A DNA stretch of 64,000 nt from assembly GCF_017301735.1 (NCBI RefSeq), contig NZ_CP071090.1, positions 1,364,001 to 1,428,000 of the forward strand, written 5' to 3'. The stretch comes from Pyxidicoccus parkwaysis. GTDB lineage: Bacteria > Myxococcota > Myxococcia > Myxococcales > Myxococcaceae. The notes beneath the pieces were generated by a model that saw only the letters and a program-made list of their open reading frames with translations, was not told where the DNA came from and did no database searches. Below, in pieces: positions 15,842 to 23,142 of this stretch. The position numbers and the translations under genes were made by a program. Numbering within the stretch: the stretch's first letter is position 1; each line of letters opens with the position of its first letter.

Positions 15842-17227
15842 GTGTCCAGCGTGCCCACCGATGCCGGGGCGGTCGTGCATGGCGCTCCGGTGCAGACGCA
15901 CGAGCCGCCGCGCCGCCCGTTCCGCCGCACGGCGGGAGACATGGTGGCGCGGCTCTCGTCGAGCGCCATCGCGCTGGGCTGGCTGGTGCGGCTGCGCTGG
16001 CATGCGGCCCTGGGGCAGGCGCTGACGGTGGCCGTCGCCACGCGGGGCTTCGGGCTGCGATTGCCGGTGCTGCCACTGCTGGCGCTGGTGGCGACGACGG
16101 CGGTGTCCAATCTCGTCCTCGCGCTGTGGCTGCGGCGTGCGCCCACCGTGCGTCCGGCGCTGCTGGGCGGGGTGCTCTCGTTCGATTTGTTGCTGCTGAC
16201 GGGGTTGTTGGCGCTGTCCGGTGGGCCGGCGAATCCCTTCGGCATGCTGTACCTGGTCCACGTGACGCTGGCCGCGCTCGTGCTGGGGCCTCGCTGGACG
16301 GTGCTCATCGGGCTGCTCGCGGTGCTGGGGCATGCGAGCCTCTTCGCGTTCTACGTCCCGCTGCCGGAAGTCACGGGTGTGCCGGCTGGGGGGACGGTGG
16401 CCTCGCTGCATGTGCTCGGCACGTGGCTGGCGTTCGTGCTCACGGCGCTGGTCATCGTGTTCGTGGTGGCGCGGGTGGCGGCGGCGCTGAAGGACCGGCA
16501 GGAGGCGGTGGTGCGGTCGCAGCAGTTCGCGGCGCGCGCGGAGAAGCTCGCGTCGCTGAGCACGCTGGCCGCGGGCGCGGCGCATGAGTTGGGCACGCCG
16601 CTGGGGACCATCGCCATCGCGGCGAACGAGTTGGAGTCGCTCATCCTGGAGGAGCCGCACGAGGCGCTGGAGGATGCGCGCCTCATCCGCGACGAGGTGG
16701 AGCGGTGCCGGGACATCCTGGAGCGCATGAGCGCGAGGGCGGGCCGCTCGCTCGGGGAGGTGCCGGAGCGGACCACGACGGGGGCGGTGCTGGCGCGGTT
16801 GAAGGAACAGCTCGGTGCGGCGGAGCTGGCGCGGCTGCACTTCGACGCGGGCCCGGAGGAACTGCCGCTCGTGTGCCCGGTGCGAGGGCTGGTGCAGGTG
16901 CTGGCGAACCTGGTGCGCAACGGGCTTCACGCGAGTGATGAGACGCAGGGCATCGTCACCGTGTCGGCGCGAGGGGATGCGGAGCGGCTGCGCTTCATGG
17001 TGGAGGACCACGGCACGGGCGTTCCCCGGGCGCTCCTGCCGCGACTGGGCGAGCCGTTCTTCACGACGAAGCCGGCGGGGCAGGGGATGGGGCTGGGCCT
17101 GTTCCTGAGCCAGACGTACGCGGAGCTGTGCGGAGGACGGCTGGAGCTGGCGTCCGAGGAAGGGCGGGGGACGCGCGTGACGCTGGAGCTGCCCTGCCGC
17201 ACGGAGGCCGTTCATGTCGCGGGATGA
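15842..17227 (+). CDS. regB: RegB/PrrB-type redox sensor histidine kinase
   Basis: A 461-residue membrane kinase with about six helices between residues 42 and 215. GGPANPF (127-133) matches the conserved quinone-site loop of RegB/PrrB. The H-box AHELGTPLGTI has the phosphoacceptor His249, and EVERCRDIL holds Cys289 at the position of the redox-active Cys in RegB. ATP-binding N and G boxes follow (NLVRNGLHAS, DHGTGVP, GMGLGLFLS). In known systems it signals to RegA when the respiratory chain is reduced. GTG at 15842, preceded by GAAGGGTGG, is chosen over a GTG at 15815 that lies 4 nt after the palindrome and would leave no room for a Shine-Dalgarno. regA follows after 56 bp. Confidence 0.85.
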   Translation: MSSVPTDAGAVVHGAPVQTHEPPRRPFRRTAGDMVARLSSSAIALGWLVRLRWHAALGQALTVAVATRGFGLRLPVLPLLALVATTAVSNLVLALWLRRAPTVRPALLGGVLSFDLLLLTGLLALSGGPANPFGMLYLVHVTLAALVLGPRWTVLIGLLAVLGHASLFAFYVPLPEVTGVPAGGTVASLHVLGTWLAFVLTALVIVFVVARVAAALKDRQEAVVRSQQFAARAEKLASLSTLAAGAAHELGTPLGTIAIAANELESLILEEPHEALEDARLIRDEVERCRDILERMSARAGRSLGEVPERTTTGAVLARLKEQLGAAELARLHFDAGPEELPLVCPVRGLVQVLANLVRNGLHASDETQGIVTVSARGDAERLRFMVEDHGTGVPRALLPRLGEPFFTTKPAGQGMGLGLFLSQTYAELCGGRLELASEEGRGTRVTLELPCRTEAVHVAG

Positions 17228-17283
17228 GGTGGCGCCCACTGCGCGCATCGCCGACGGCACGCCTTGTCGTGTGGAGGCTTCTC

Positions 17284-17835
17284 ATGCCGCACGGTGAAGT
17301 GGCGCCCACGGTGCTCGTCATCGACGACGACGAGCCCTACCGTGAGCGACTGGTGCGCGCCTTTGGCCGGCATGGCTTCGCCGCGCATGGAGCGGCCAAC
17401 GCGAAGGAGGCCGTCGAGCGGGCCCTGGAGCTGCGTCCCCAATACGCGGTTATCGACTTGCGCCTGCCCGACGGCTCCGGGCTGGAATTGGTGCGCGAGC
17501 TGAAGGCGGTGAACGCGAGCGCCACGCTCGTGGTGCTCACCGGCTACGGCAGCATCGCGACGGCGGTGGAGGCCGTGAGGCGGGGCGCCACGCACTACCT
17601 CACCAAGCCAGCGGACGTGGACGACATCCTGCTGGCCTTCGCCGGAGCCACGCTGCCCGAGGGCGAGGCGGCGGCGAAGGAGCACCAGGTGCCCTCACTG
17701 GCGCGCGCGGAGTGGGAGCACATCCAGCGCGTGCTCGCGGATTGCGGAGGCAACATCTCCCAGGCCGCGCGGTTGCTCCGCATCCAGCGCCGCAGCCTGC
17801 AGCGCAAGTTGGCGAAGCACCCCGTTCCGAAGTAA
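17284..17835 (+). CDS. regA: RegA/PrrA/ActR-type response regulator
   Basis: A 183-residue regulator. The receiver holds the acidic DDD cluster at 14-16, phosphoacceptor Asp58 (VIDLRLPDGSG), the switch Thr in LTGYG, and Lys in TKPADV. After a short linker, a Fis-type helix-turn-helix ends the protein (NISQAARLLRIQRRSLQRKLAKHP), which closely follows the DNA-binding helix of RegA proteins (ARxLxMHRRTLQR). Length and layout equal RegA. GTGGAGG before the ATG supports the start. It should be phosphorylated by the adjacent RegB and bind GCGNC/GNCGC-type palindromes; two such sites lie in this locus. Confidence 0.88.
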   Translation: MPHGEVAPTVLVIDDDEPYRERLVRAFGRHGFAAHGAANAKEAVERALELRPQYAVIDLRLPDGSGLELVRELKAVNASATLVVLTGYGSIATAVEAVRRGATHYLTKPADVDDILLAFAGATLPEGEAAAKEHQVPSLARAEWEHIQRVLADCGGNISQAARLLRIQRRSLQRKLAKHPVPK

Positions 17836-17928
17836 GTCCACACAACGAAGCGCGGTATGGGTGAAGCGGTGCCCTGCGAGCCGTACACCCCTTCCGTCCC
17901 GCAGTGAGTCCACGCAACGAAGCGCGGT
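17835..17928 (+). repeat. 22-bp direct repeat after regA
   Basis: AGTCCAC(A/G)CAACGAAGCGCGGT occurs at 17835-17856 and 17907-17928 with one mismatch. The first copy begins inside or just after the regA stop codon region. The purpose is unknown. Confidence 0.7.
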
Positions 17929-18004
17929 GAGGACGACGCAGCGCTGTCGCGAACGGCATCGCTCGCCGGCGTGTCTCTCCGCTCCAGTCCGTGCCCGCCC
18001 CCGG

Positions 18005-18023
18005 GTGCGTCATCAAGACGCAC
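18005..18023. promoter_or_regulatory. Second candidate RegA operator, before the haem lipoprotein gene
   Basis: GTGCGTC-ATCAA-GACGCAC has the same 7-bp arms and 5-bp spacer as the site before regB. It ends 32 nt before the next start codon, nearly the same distance as at regB (34 nt). This points to the downstream gene as a RegA target. Confidence 0.6.
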
Positions 18024-18055
18024 GAGCCATTCCGAGCGCGCCGTTAGGGTGGCGC

Positions 18056-19132
18056 ATGTCGGGAGGCTGGATGTCGTCCACTCCGCGCGCGGGCGCGTTT
18101 CTTCTCATGCTCATGGTGTCCACCGGCTGGGGCTGCAGCCGGAAGCCCGCTCCGGAAGCGGCAGACGTGTGGACGGCGGAGGGTGGTCTCCGCTGCGAGG
18201 GACTCCAGCACCTCGCCTGCACCGGCCTCTATGGCGATGCCGGCGAAGGCTGGGCCACGAAGACGGTGCCGGAGAGCGTGCGCCCGTTCACCCCCGGACT
18301 CCAGCTCTGGAGCGACGGCCTGGAGAAGTCGCGCTTCATCTCCCTCCCACCGGGCACGCGTGTGGACACCACCCGCATGGACGAGTGGCGCTTCCCGCCC
18401 GGCACGAGGCTGTGGAAGGAGTTCCGCTGGAAGGGCCGCCGCATCGAGACGCGCTTCCTGTGGAAGCGGCCCGACGGCACCTGGCTTCGCACCACGTACC
18501 GCTGGAGCGACGACGAGCGCACCGCCCTGGAGCTCACCGACGGTGAGCAGCACGTCCCCGGAACGAATGACTACGAAATCCCCCGCCAGGCCGACTGTCA
18601 GGCCTGCCACAACGGAAGAGGGGACGGAGTGCTCGGCTTCGAGGCGGTAGCCCTCGCGCACCCGGAGGCCCGGGGGCTGACACTCGCGCGACTCGTCCAG
18701 GAGAAGCTCCTCACCCAGGCGCCCGCCACCCTGCCGAGCATCCCCGGCACTCCCGTGGAGGCCGAGGCCCTGGGCTACCTGCACATGAACTGCGGCGTGT
18801 CCTGCCACAACGCCAACACTCCGGCGCTGGGAAGCACGTCCGGGCTCCACCTGCGCCTCGAGGTGGCGGAGCTCGGCTCCGTTGCGGCGACGGACACCGC
18901 GAACACCGCCGTGGGCGTGAAGTCCCTCTTCCAGACCTCGGGCCTGTTCGGCGGCGCCTCCTTCCGGGTGGCACCGGGAGACGTGAAGCACAGCACGCTG
19001 CTGCACCGGATGGCACAGCGGGGAAACGCCGTGCAGATGCCGCCGCTGGCCACACATGTCTTGGACGAGCGGGGACTCGCGCTCATCCAGCGGTGGATTG
19101 AAGCCATGCCGCCCGTCCGGGGCGACAGGTGA
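18056..19132 (+). CDS. c-type haem lipoprotein
   Basis: A 358-residue lipoprotein: signal helix then lipobox-like TGWGC with Cys27. It has one canonical haem site, CQACH (181-185), and a second, unusual CX3CH (CGVSCH, 246-251). Between the signal and the first haem motif is a beta-rich domain (LQLWSDGLEKSRFISLPPG) like that of diheme cytochrome-like proteins of the SO2930/TIGR03806 type, recalled with moderate confidence. It should act outside the inner membrane in electron transfer or as a haem sensor. The candidate RegA operator sits 32 nt upstream. A membrane-protein gene overlaps its stop by 4 nt. The ATG at 18056 is preferred; one at 18071 is also possible. Confidence 0.75.
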   Translation: MSGGWMSSTPRAGAFLLMLMVSTGWGCSRKPAPEAADVWTAEGGLRCEGLQHLACTGLYGDAGEGWATKTVPESVRPFTPGLQLWSDGLEKSRFISLPPGTRVDTTRMDEWRFPPGTRLWKEFRWKGRRIETRFLWKRPDGTWLRTTYRWSDDERTALELTDGEQHVPGTNDYEIPRQADCQACHNGRGDGVLGFEAVALAHPEARGLTLARLVQEKLLTQAPATLPSIPGTPVEAEALGYLHMNCGVSCHNANTPALGSTSGLHLRLEVAELGSVAATDTANTAVGVKSLFQTSGLFGGASFRVAPGDVKHSTLLHRMAQRGNAVQMPPLATHVLDERGLALIQRWIEAMPPVRGDR

Positions 19133-19605
19133 ACGACATGCTCTACGCGGTGGTGCTCTTCCTGCACTCGTGGCTGCGCTGGGGCGTGGTGGTGCTCGGC
19201 GTGCTGACGCTCGGGGCGTCGCTGTCCGGCTGGCTGCGGGGCCGGGACTGGACGCGCTCCGACCGGCGCCTCCAGCTTTCCTTCGTCTCCGCCTTCGACC
19301 TCCAGTTGCTGCTCGGGATGACGCTCTACTTCGCGCTCAGCCCGCTCACGCCCAGGTCGATGGACGCGCTGCGCACGAGCATGTCTGTGACAGTCCTCCG
19401 GTTCTTCAGCCTGGAGCACCCGGTGATGATGCTCCTGGCGCTCGTCGCCGCGCACGTCGCGTCCGCGCTGAGCCGCCGGGCCGACGACTCGGGGCGCAAG
19501 CACCGCGTGTGGGCGGTGGGGCTCCTCGTCGCGCTGCTCTTCATCGCGCTCGGAATCCCCTGGCCCTGGCTGTCCCATGGCCGCCCCCTGCTCCGGGGCT
19601 TCTGA
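19129..19605 (+). CDS. Four-helix membrane protein, partner of the haem lipoprotein
   Basis: A 158-residue integral membrane protein with four hydrophobic helices (about 6-29, 48-69, 90-112, 128-147). Conserved-looking histidines sit at helix ends: LHSWLRW near 12, EHPVMM near 94 and AHV near 105, so haem b or quinone contact is possible. The GTG start overlaps the upstream stop (GTGA), showing translational coupling; an ATG 9 nt further is an alternative. I do not recognise a named family. Coupling to a c-haem lipoprotein under a putative RegA site suggests a small redox complex (inference). Confidence 0.7.
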   Translation: MNDMLYAVVLFLHSWLRWGVVVLGVLTLGASLSGWLRGRDWTRSDRRLQLSFVSAFDLQLLLGMTLYFALSPLTPRSMDALRTSMSVTVLRFFSLEHPVMMLLALVAAHVASALSRRADDSGRKHRVWAVGLLVALLFIALGIPWPWLSHGRPLLRGF

Positions 19606-19643
19606 GCGCACCTTCTTCCCCCGCAACGAGGAGGCCTCACCCC

Positions 19644-19817
19644 ATGCTCGACGTCCTCTGGATGTTGATGATGCTGCCCGACATGCCCGGTCCGAAGTCC
19701 GGGGCCCCCGGTCCGCTCACGTCGCGACCGTTGGAGGCCGGCGCGGAGACGCCGCCAGAGAGAAGGAGCCGTCGCTCGCCACCCCGCCCGGCGAGCCTGA
19801 AGCCTCGGGACGTGTGA
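19644..19817 (+). CDS. Possible 57-residue small protein
   Basis: This short frame is kept because GAGGAGG lies 8 nt before its ATG, one of the clearest Shine-Dalgarno matches nearby. The N-terminus is hydrophobic (LDVLWMLMMLPDM) and the rest is Pro/Arg/Ser-rich and low in complexity. No family is recognised. It lies 38 bp after the four-helix membrane gene and could be its last operon member, or an accidental frame. Confidence 0.35.
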   Translation: MLDVLWMLMMLPDMPGPKSGAPGPLTSRPLEAGAETPPERRSRRSPPRPASLKPRDV

Positions 19818-19920
19818 CTGCCGGTGCCACCGAGTCTCGACAGATTCGTCACAGCGTCTCTCGAAGGGAGTGGGTGAGCGTCCGCCCCCCGCCCGTATCA
19901 TGGGCGCGAAGGGAGAGGAC

Positions 19921-21630
19921 ATGTCTGGACTGAAAGGCACCGCCATCGCCGCGCTGTCGGCAGGTCTCCTGCTTGCTTCAGGGTGTGGGACGACCGAGCC
20001 CGAAACTCGCGGCGACGAGGCCGAGCTCGCCAGCGGGACGAGGGAGCTGACGGGCGCACAGAGCACCGCGTTCCAGGACGGCGTGGCTCCGACGACGGGC
20101 TACGCGGGCACCCGCGACGCGATGATTGAGGAGCAGAACCCCGACACCAACCACGGCACGGACACCAGCCTCTCCGCGAGCGGGGACACGCCCTCGGGCA
20201 GCGGCAACGAGGACTACCTCCTCCTGAAGTGGGACGTGTCGGCCATCCCGGCGAACGCGCTCATCCGCTCCGCCACGCTCACCCTCACGGTGTCCGACAA
20301 GGCCGACCAGACCTACGACTTCTACGAAGTGACGCGCGCGTGGACGGAGAGCCAGGTGACGTGGAAGCGCGCGGACAGCACGAACGACTGGGCCTCGAAT
20401 GGCGCGGACGGCAGTGGAGACCGGAACACGACCTCCCTCGGCTCCATCCGCGCCGCCGCGACGGGCACGTACAACGTGGCGCTCAACGCGGCGGGCCTGG
20501 ACGTGGTGCGCCGCTGGGTGACGACGCCCTCCAGCAACAACGGGCTCATCCTCGCCAACAAGGACAACGACAACCGCCTCGAAGTCCGCTCCAGCGAGTA
20601 CTCCACCAAGAGCGCCCGTCCGAAGCTGACGGTGACGTGGGACGTGCCGAGCCCGGACGGCGGCACGGGGTTGAATCCGAACCCGGGGACGTACAAGGGC
20701 ACCTGCGACGGCTCGGGCGGCGTGTGGATTGACTCGACGCGCTTCCTCAACTTCAACGACGAGTCGCAGACGGCGCGCATCTACCCGCAGGGCCAGAGCG
20801 CGACGGCGGTGCAGAGCAAGGATTTGGGCAGCGCGCTGGGCCTGTCGTCCTCGGACGAGGCGGACTTCGAGGACGCGGCGCGCGTGGGCAACCGCGTCTA
20901 CGTCACCACGTCGCACGCTCGGAACAAGGACGGCGAGCTCCAGTCTTCGCGCTACCGCTTCTTCGCCATCGACGTCGCGGGCACGGTGCCCTCCCTGTCG
21001 CTCCAGGTAGCGGGCAGCACGTCGAACCTCCTGAAGGACATGCTGGACGCGGCCAACTGGCTCCAGCCGGACGCGGCGGTCATCTCGCTCTTGAACGACC
21101 GCTCCCGGCTGTCCGAGGCCACGGTGCCGAGCCTGGCGCCGAAGCTGAATGGCACCAACGTGGAGGGGCTCGCCGCGCTGCCGGCGGGAGGCCTTGCCAT
21201 CGGCTTCCGCAACCCGCAGGTGGGGACGAACGCGCTGCTGGTGACGCTGACCAACCCGGACGCGGTGCTGACGGGCACGCGCGCGAAGTTCGGGCAGGCG
21301 ATTCAGCTGAACCTGGGCGGCGCGGGCATTCGCGGCATGGCGTGGTCGGATGCGCACCAGGCGGTGCTCATCCTCAGCGGCCCGCGCGACGAGAGTGCGG
21401 GGCCCTACGCGCTGTGGAAGTGGAGCGGTGACGCGAGCAGCGCGCCGGTGAAGGTGGTGGATTTGGCCGCGCCCTCGGAGTCAGGGCCCGAAGCCGTGAT
21501 TCCGTACCCGGGCACGAAGGACGTGCAGGTCGTCTTCGACATGGGCGCGCACCTCGTGAGTGGAACGGAGTGCAAGGACTTGTCGGCCTCCAGCCAGTCC
21601 TTCACCGACGTCGTGCTGCACGTGGACTGA
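19921..21630 (+). CDS. DNRLRE / DUF3616-like lipoprotein
   Basis: A 569-residue lipoprotein with lipobox ASGC (Cys22). Residues about 45-240 are a DNRLRE-type beta-sandwich of the kind used for surface carbohydrate binding: TTYDT-like opening, YLLLKWDVSAIP, and VTRAWTESQVTWKRAD. The second half, about 250-565, resembles DUF3616 (FEDAARVGNRVYVTTSHARN, ...NVEGLAALPAGGLAIGFRNP...), a propeller-like fold. It is probably surface-anchored and may bind a polymer; no catalytic site is apparent. The ATG at 19921 is chosen for the signal peptide. The gene ends in a strong stem-loop shared with the convergent peptidase gene. Confidence 0.75.
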   Translation: MSGLKGTAIAALSAGLLLASGCGTTEPETRGDEAELASGTRELTGAQSTAFQDGVAPTTGYAGTRDAMIEEQNPDTNHGTDTSLSASGDTPSGSGNEDYLLLKWDVSAIPANALIRSATLTLTVSDKADQTYDFYEVTRAWTESQVTWKRADSTNDWASNGADGSGDRNTTSLGSIRAAATGTYNVALNAAGLDVVRRWVTTPSSNNGLILANKDNDNRLEVRSSEYSTKSARPKLTVTWDVPSPDGGTGLNPNPGTYKGTCDGSGGVWIDSTRFLNFNDESQTARIYPQGQSATAVQSKDLGSALGLSSSDEADFEDAARVGNRVYVTTSHARNKDGELQSSRYRFFAIDVAGTVPSLSLQVAGSTSNLLKDMLDAANWLQPDAAVISLLNDRSRLSEATVPSLAPKLNGTNVEGLAALPAGGLAIGFRNPQVGTNALLVTLTNPDAVLTGTRAKFGQAIQLNLGGAGIRGMAWSDAHQAVLILSGPRDESAGPYALWKWSGDASSAPVKVVDLAAPSESGPEAVIPYPGTKDVQVVFDMGAHLVSGTECKDLSASSQSFTDVVLHVD

Positions 21631-21639
21631 TGCGAAACG

Positions 21640-21670
21640 GCGGGCCTCCGTCCCAGGAGCGGAGGCCCGC
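21640..21670. terminator. Bidirectional terminator
   Basis: GCGGGCCTCCG (21640-21650) and CGGAGGCCCGC (21660-21670) form a perfect 11-bp stem with a 9-nt loop, between two convergent stops at 21630 and 21688. Confidence 0.8.
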
Positions 21671-21687
21671 CTGCTACGACAGACGGC

Positions 21688-22905
21688 CTACTGCGCCGTG
21701 CCCTTGGCCAGCTCGGCCACGTACGCGGCGGCAATCTTGGTGAACTTCAGCGCGTGGGTGGCGGTGCCGCCCGAGCGCGCCAGCGTGTCGTTCGCCGTGT
21801 GGATGTACGGGTTGTCGCTGCCCAGCGGCGCCTCGAAGGGGATGGAGGCGACGTAGCCCTGGTTGTACCAGGACGCGTGGTCCGAGCACGCGTAGCCGCA
21901 CGACGAGTTGCCCTGCGCAATCTTCACGTACGTGGTGATGAGGTTGCGCAGGAACGTGTTCTGCGCGGAGTTGGTGTAGTCGGTGATGACGACCACGTCC
22001 GTGCTCGTCGAGCCCTTGTAGTTCGTCATGTCGAGCTGGAGCACGCCCACCACGTTGATGCCATTCGACTTGTGGTACGCGGCAATCTCCTTGGAGCCGC
22101 GCAGGCCCACCTCTTCCGCCGCGTAGGCCATGAACTTCACCGTGCGCTGCGGCTTGTAGTTGCGCGACATGGCCACCCGGATGACCTCCGTGAAGGACGC
22201 CACGCCGGACGCGTCGTCATCCGCGCCCGGCGCGGTGGTGCCCGACTGGTTGATGGAGTCCAGGTGCCCGCCCACCACCACCACCTCGTTGGGCAGCGTG
22301 GTGCCGCGGATGGTGAAGATGACGGACGGCTGCGCCCAGCTCGCGTGCCGGTACAGCTCCACCGTCACGTCGGTGCGGGCGGCCGGCACGAAGCTCTTCC
22401 ACTTCGACAAGAGCCAGTTGGCCGCGTCCACGCCGGTCTGCGACGTGTAGTAGCGCGTCGTGTAGCCCGACAGCGAGGTGATGGTGCTGCGCACGTTGGT
22501 CTCCGTCACCGAGCCCAGCAGCGCATTCACCGTGGTGGCGTTGTCGAGCGTGTACGTGACGAGGCTCTGCGGCTCCACCGCGGGCGCGGGCGCAAGCGTG
22601 GCCAGCGCCTCCTCCTGCGTCTCCGAGGTGATGAAGCCCGCGCACTTGTGGAACTTCTCGTGCATCAGCGTCGCCAGCCGCGACAACTGCGACTCGCGCA
22701 CGCGGAACACGGCCGCGTGCTCCTTCGAGGCGACGGCGGTGGGTGCCTCCCAGCCCACGCTCTTGAAGGACTCGCGCATGGGCTCGACGGCCTCCGCACC
22801 CATGGTGACCCACAGCTCACGGTCTTTTGGGGCGGCCGGGTGCTGCTCGGCGAACGCCGGGGTGGTGCTCAACAGCAGCAGGGAGACGGGAATGAAACGC
22901 TTCAT
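21688..22905 (-). CDS. M28 family zinc aminopeptidase, secreted
   Basis: A 405-residue exported metallopeptidase. A 19-residue signal (ending TPAFA) is followed by a propeptide of about 150 residues, then the M28 catalytic domain. Zinc-ligand blocks are in order: GGHLDSI (His, Asp), GADDDASG (bridging Asp), AAEEVGLRG (catalytic Glu and next Glu), LQLDMTNYKG (Asp) and DHASWYNQG (final His). The pattern follows bacterial leucyl aminopeptidases such as that of Vibrio. It should trim N-terminal residues from extracellular peptides for feeding. The ATG at 22905 is chosen for the signal peptide. Confidence 0.9.
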   Translation of the reverse strand: MKRFIPVSLLLLSTTPAFAEQHPAAPKDRELWVTMGAEAVEPMRESFKSVGWEAPTAVASKEHAAVFRVRESQLSRLATLMHEKFHKCAGFITSETQEEALATLAPAPAVEPQSLVTYTLDNATTVNALLGSVTETNVRSTITSLSGYTTRYYTSQTGVDAANWLLSKWKSFVPAARTDVTVELYRHASWAQPSVIFTIRGTTLPNEVVVVGGHLDSINQSGTTAPGADDDASGVASFTEVIRVAMSRNYKPQRTVKFMAYAAEEVGLRGSKEIAAYHKSNGINVVGVLQLDMTNYKGSTSTDVVVITDYTNSAQNTFLRNLITTYVKIAQGNSSCGYACSDHASWYNQGYVASIPFEAPLGSDNPYIHTANDTLARSGGTATHALKFTKIAAAYVAELAKGTAQ

Positions 22906-23142
22906 GGGCACTGCTCCTCTTCGCGGGGAACGGGCCCGCACCGGGGCCCTTACGGCGGGCGCATCCTTCTTCCCTGGAAATCAGGAATTAAATTGAAATC
23001 TTGGTGACGTCCGAAACTGAACAGAGGCCCGCGACTCGTGGGTGGCGGATGGAGAGCGCGGGCTGGCGTCTCCTGGCCGGCCACGCGTGGGCATGTCGCG
23101 CGCGCTGCTTGCTGCCGCTGGGCGCGTCTCCACGTTGAGGAC

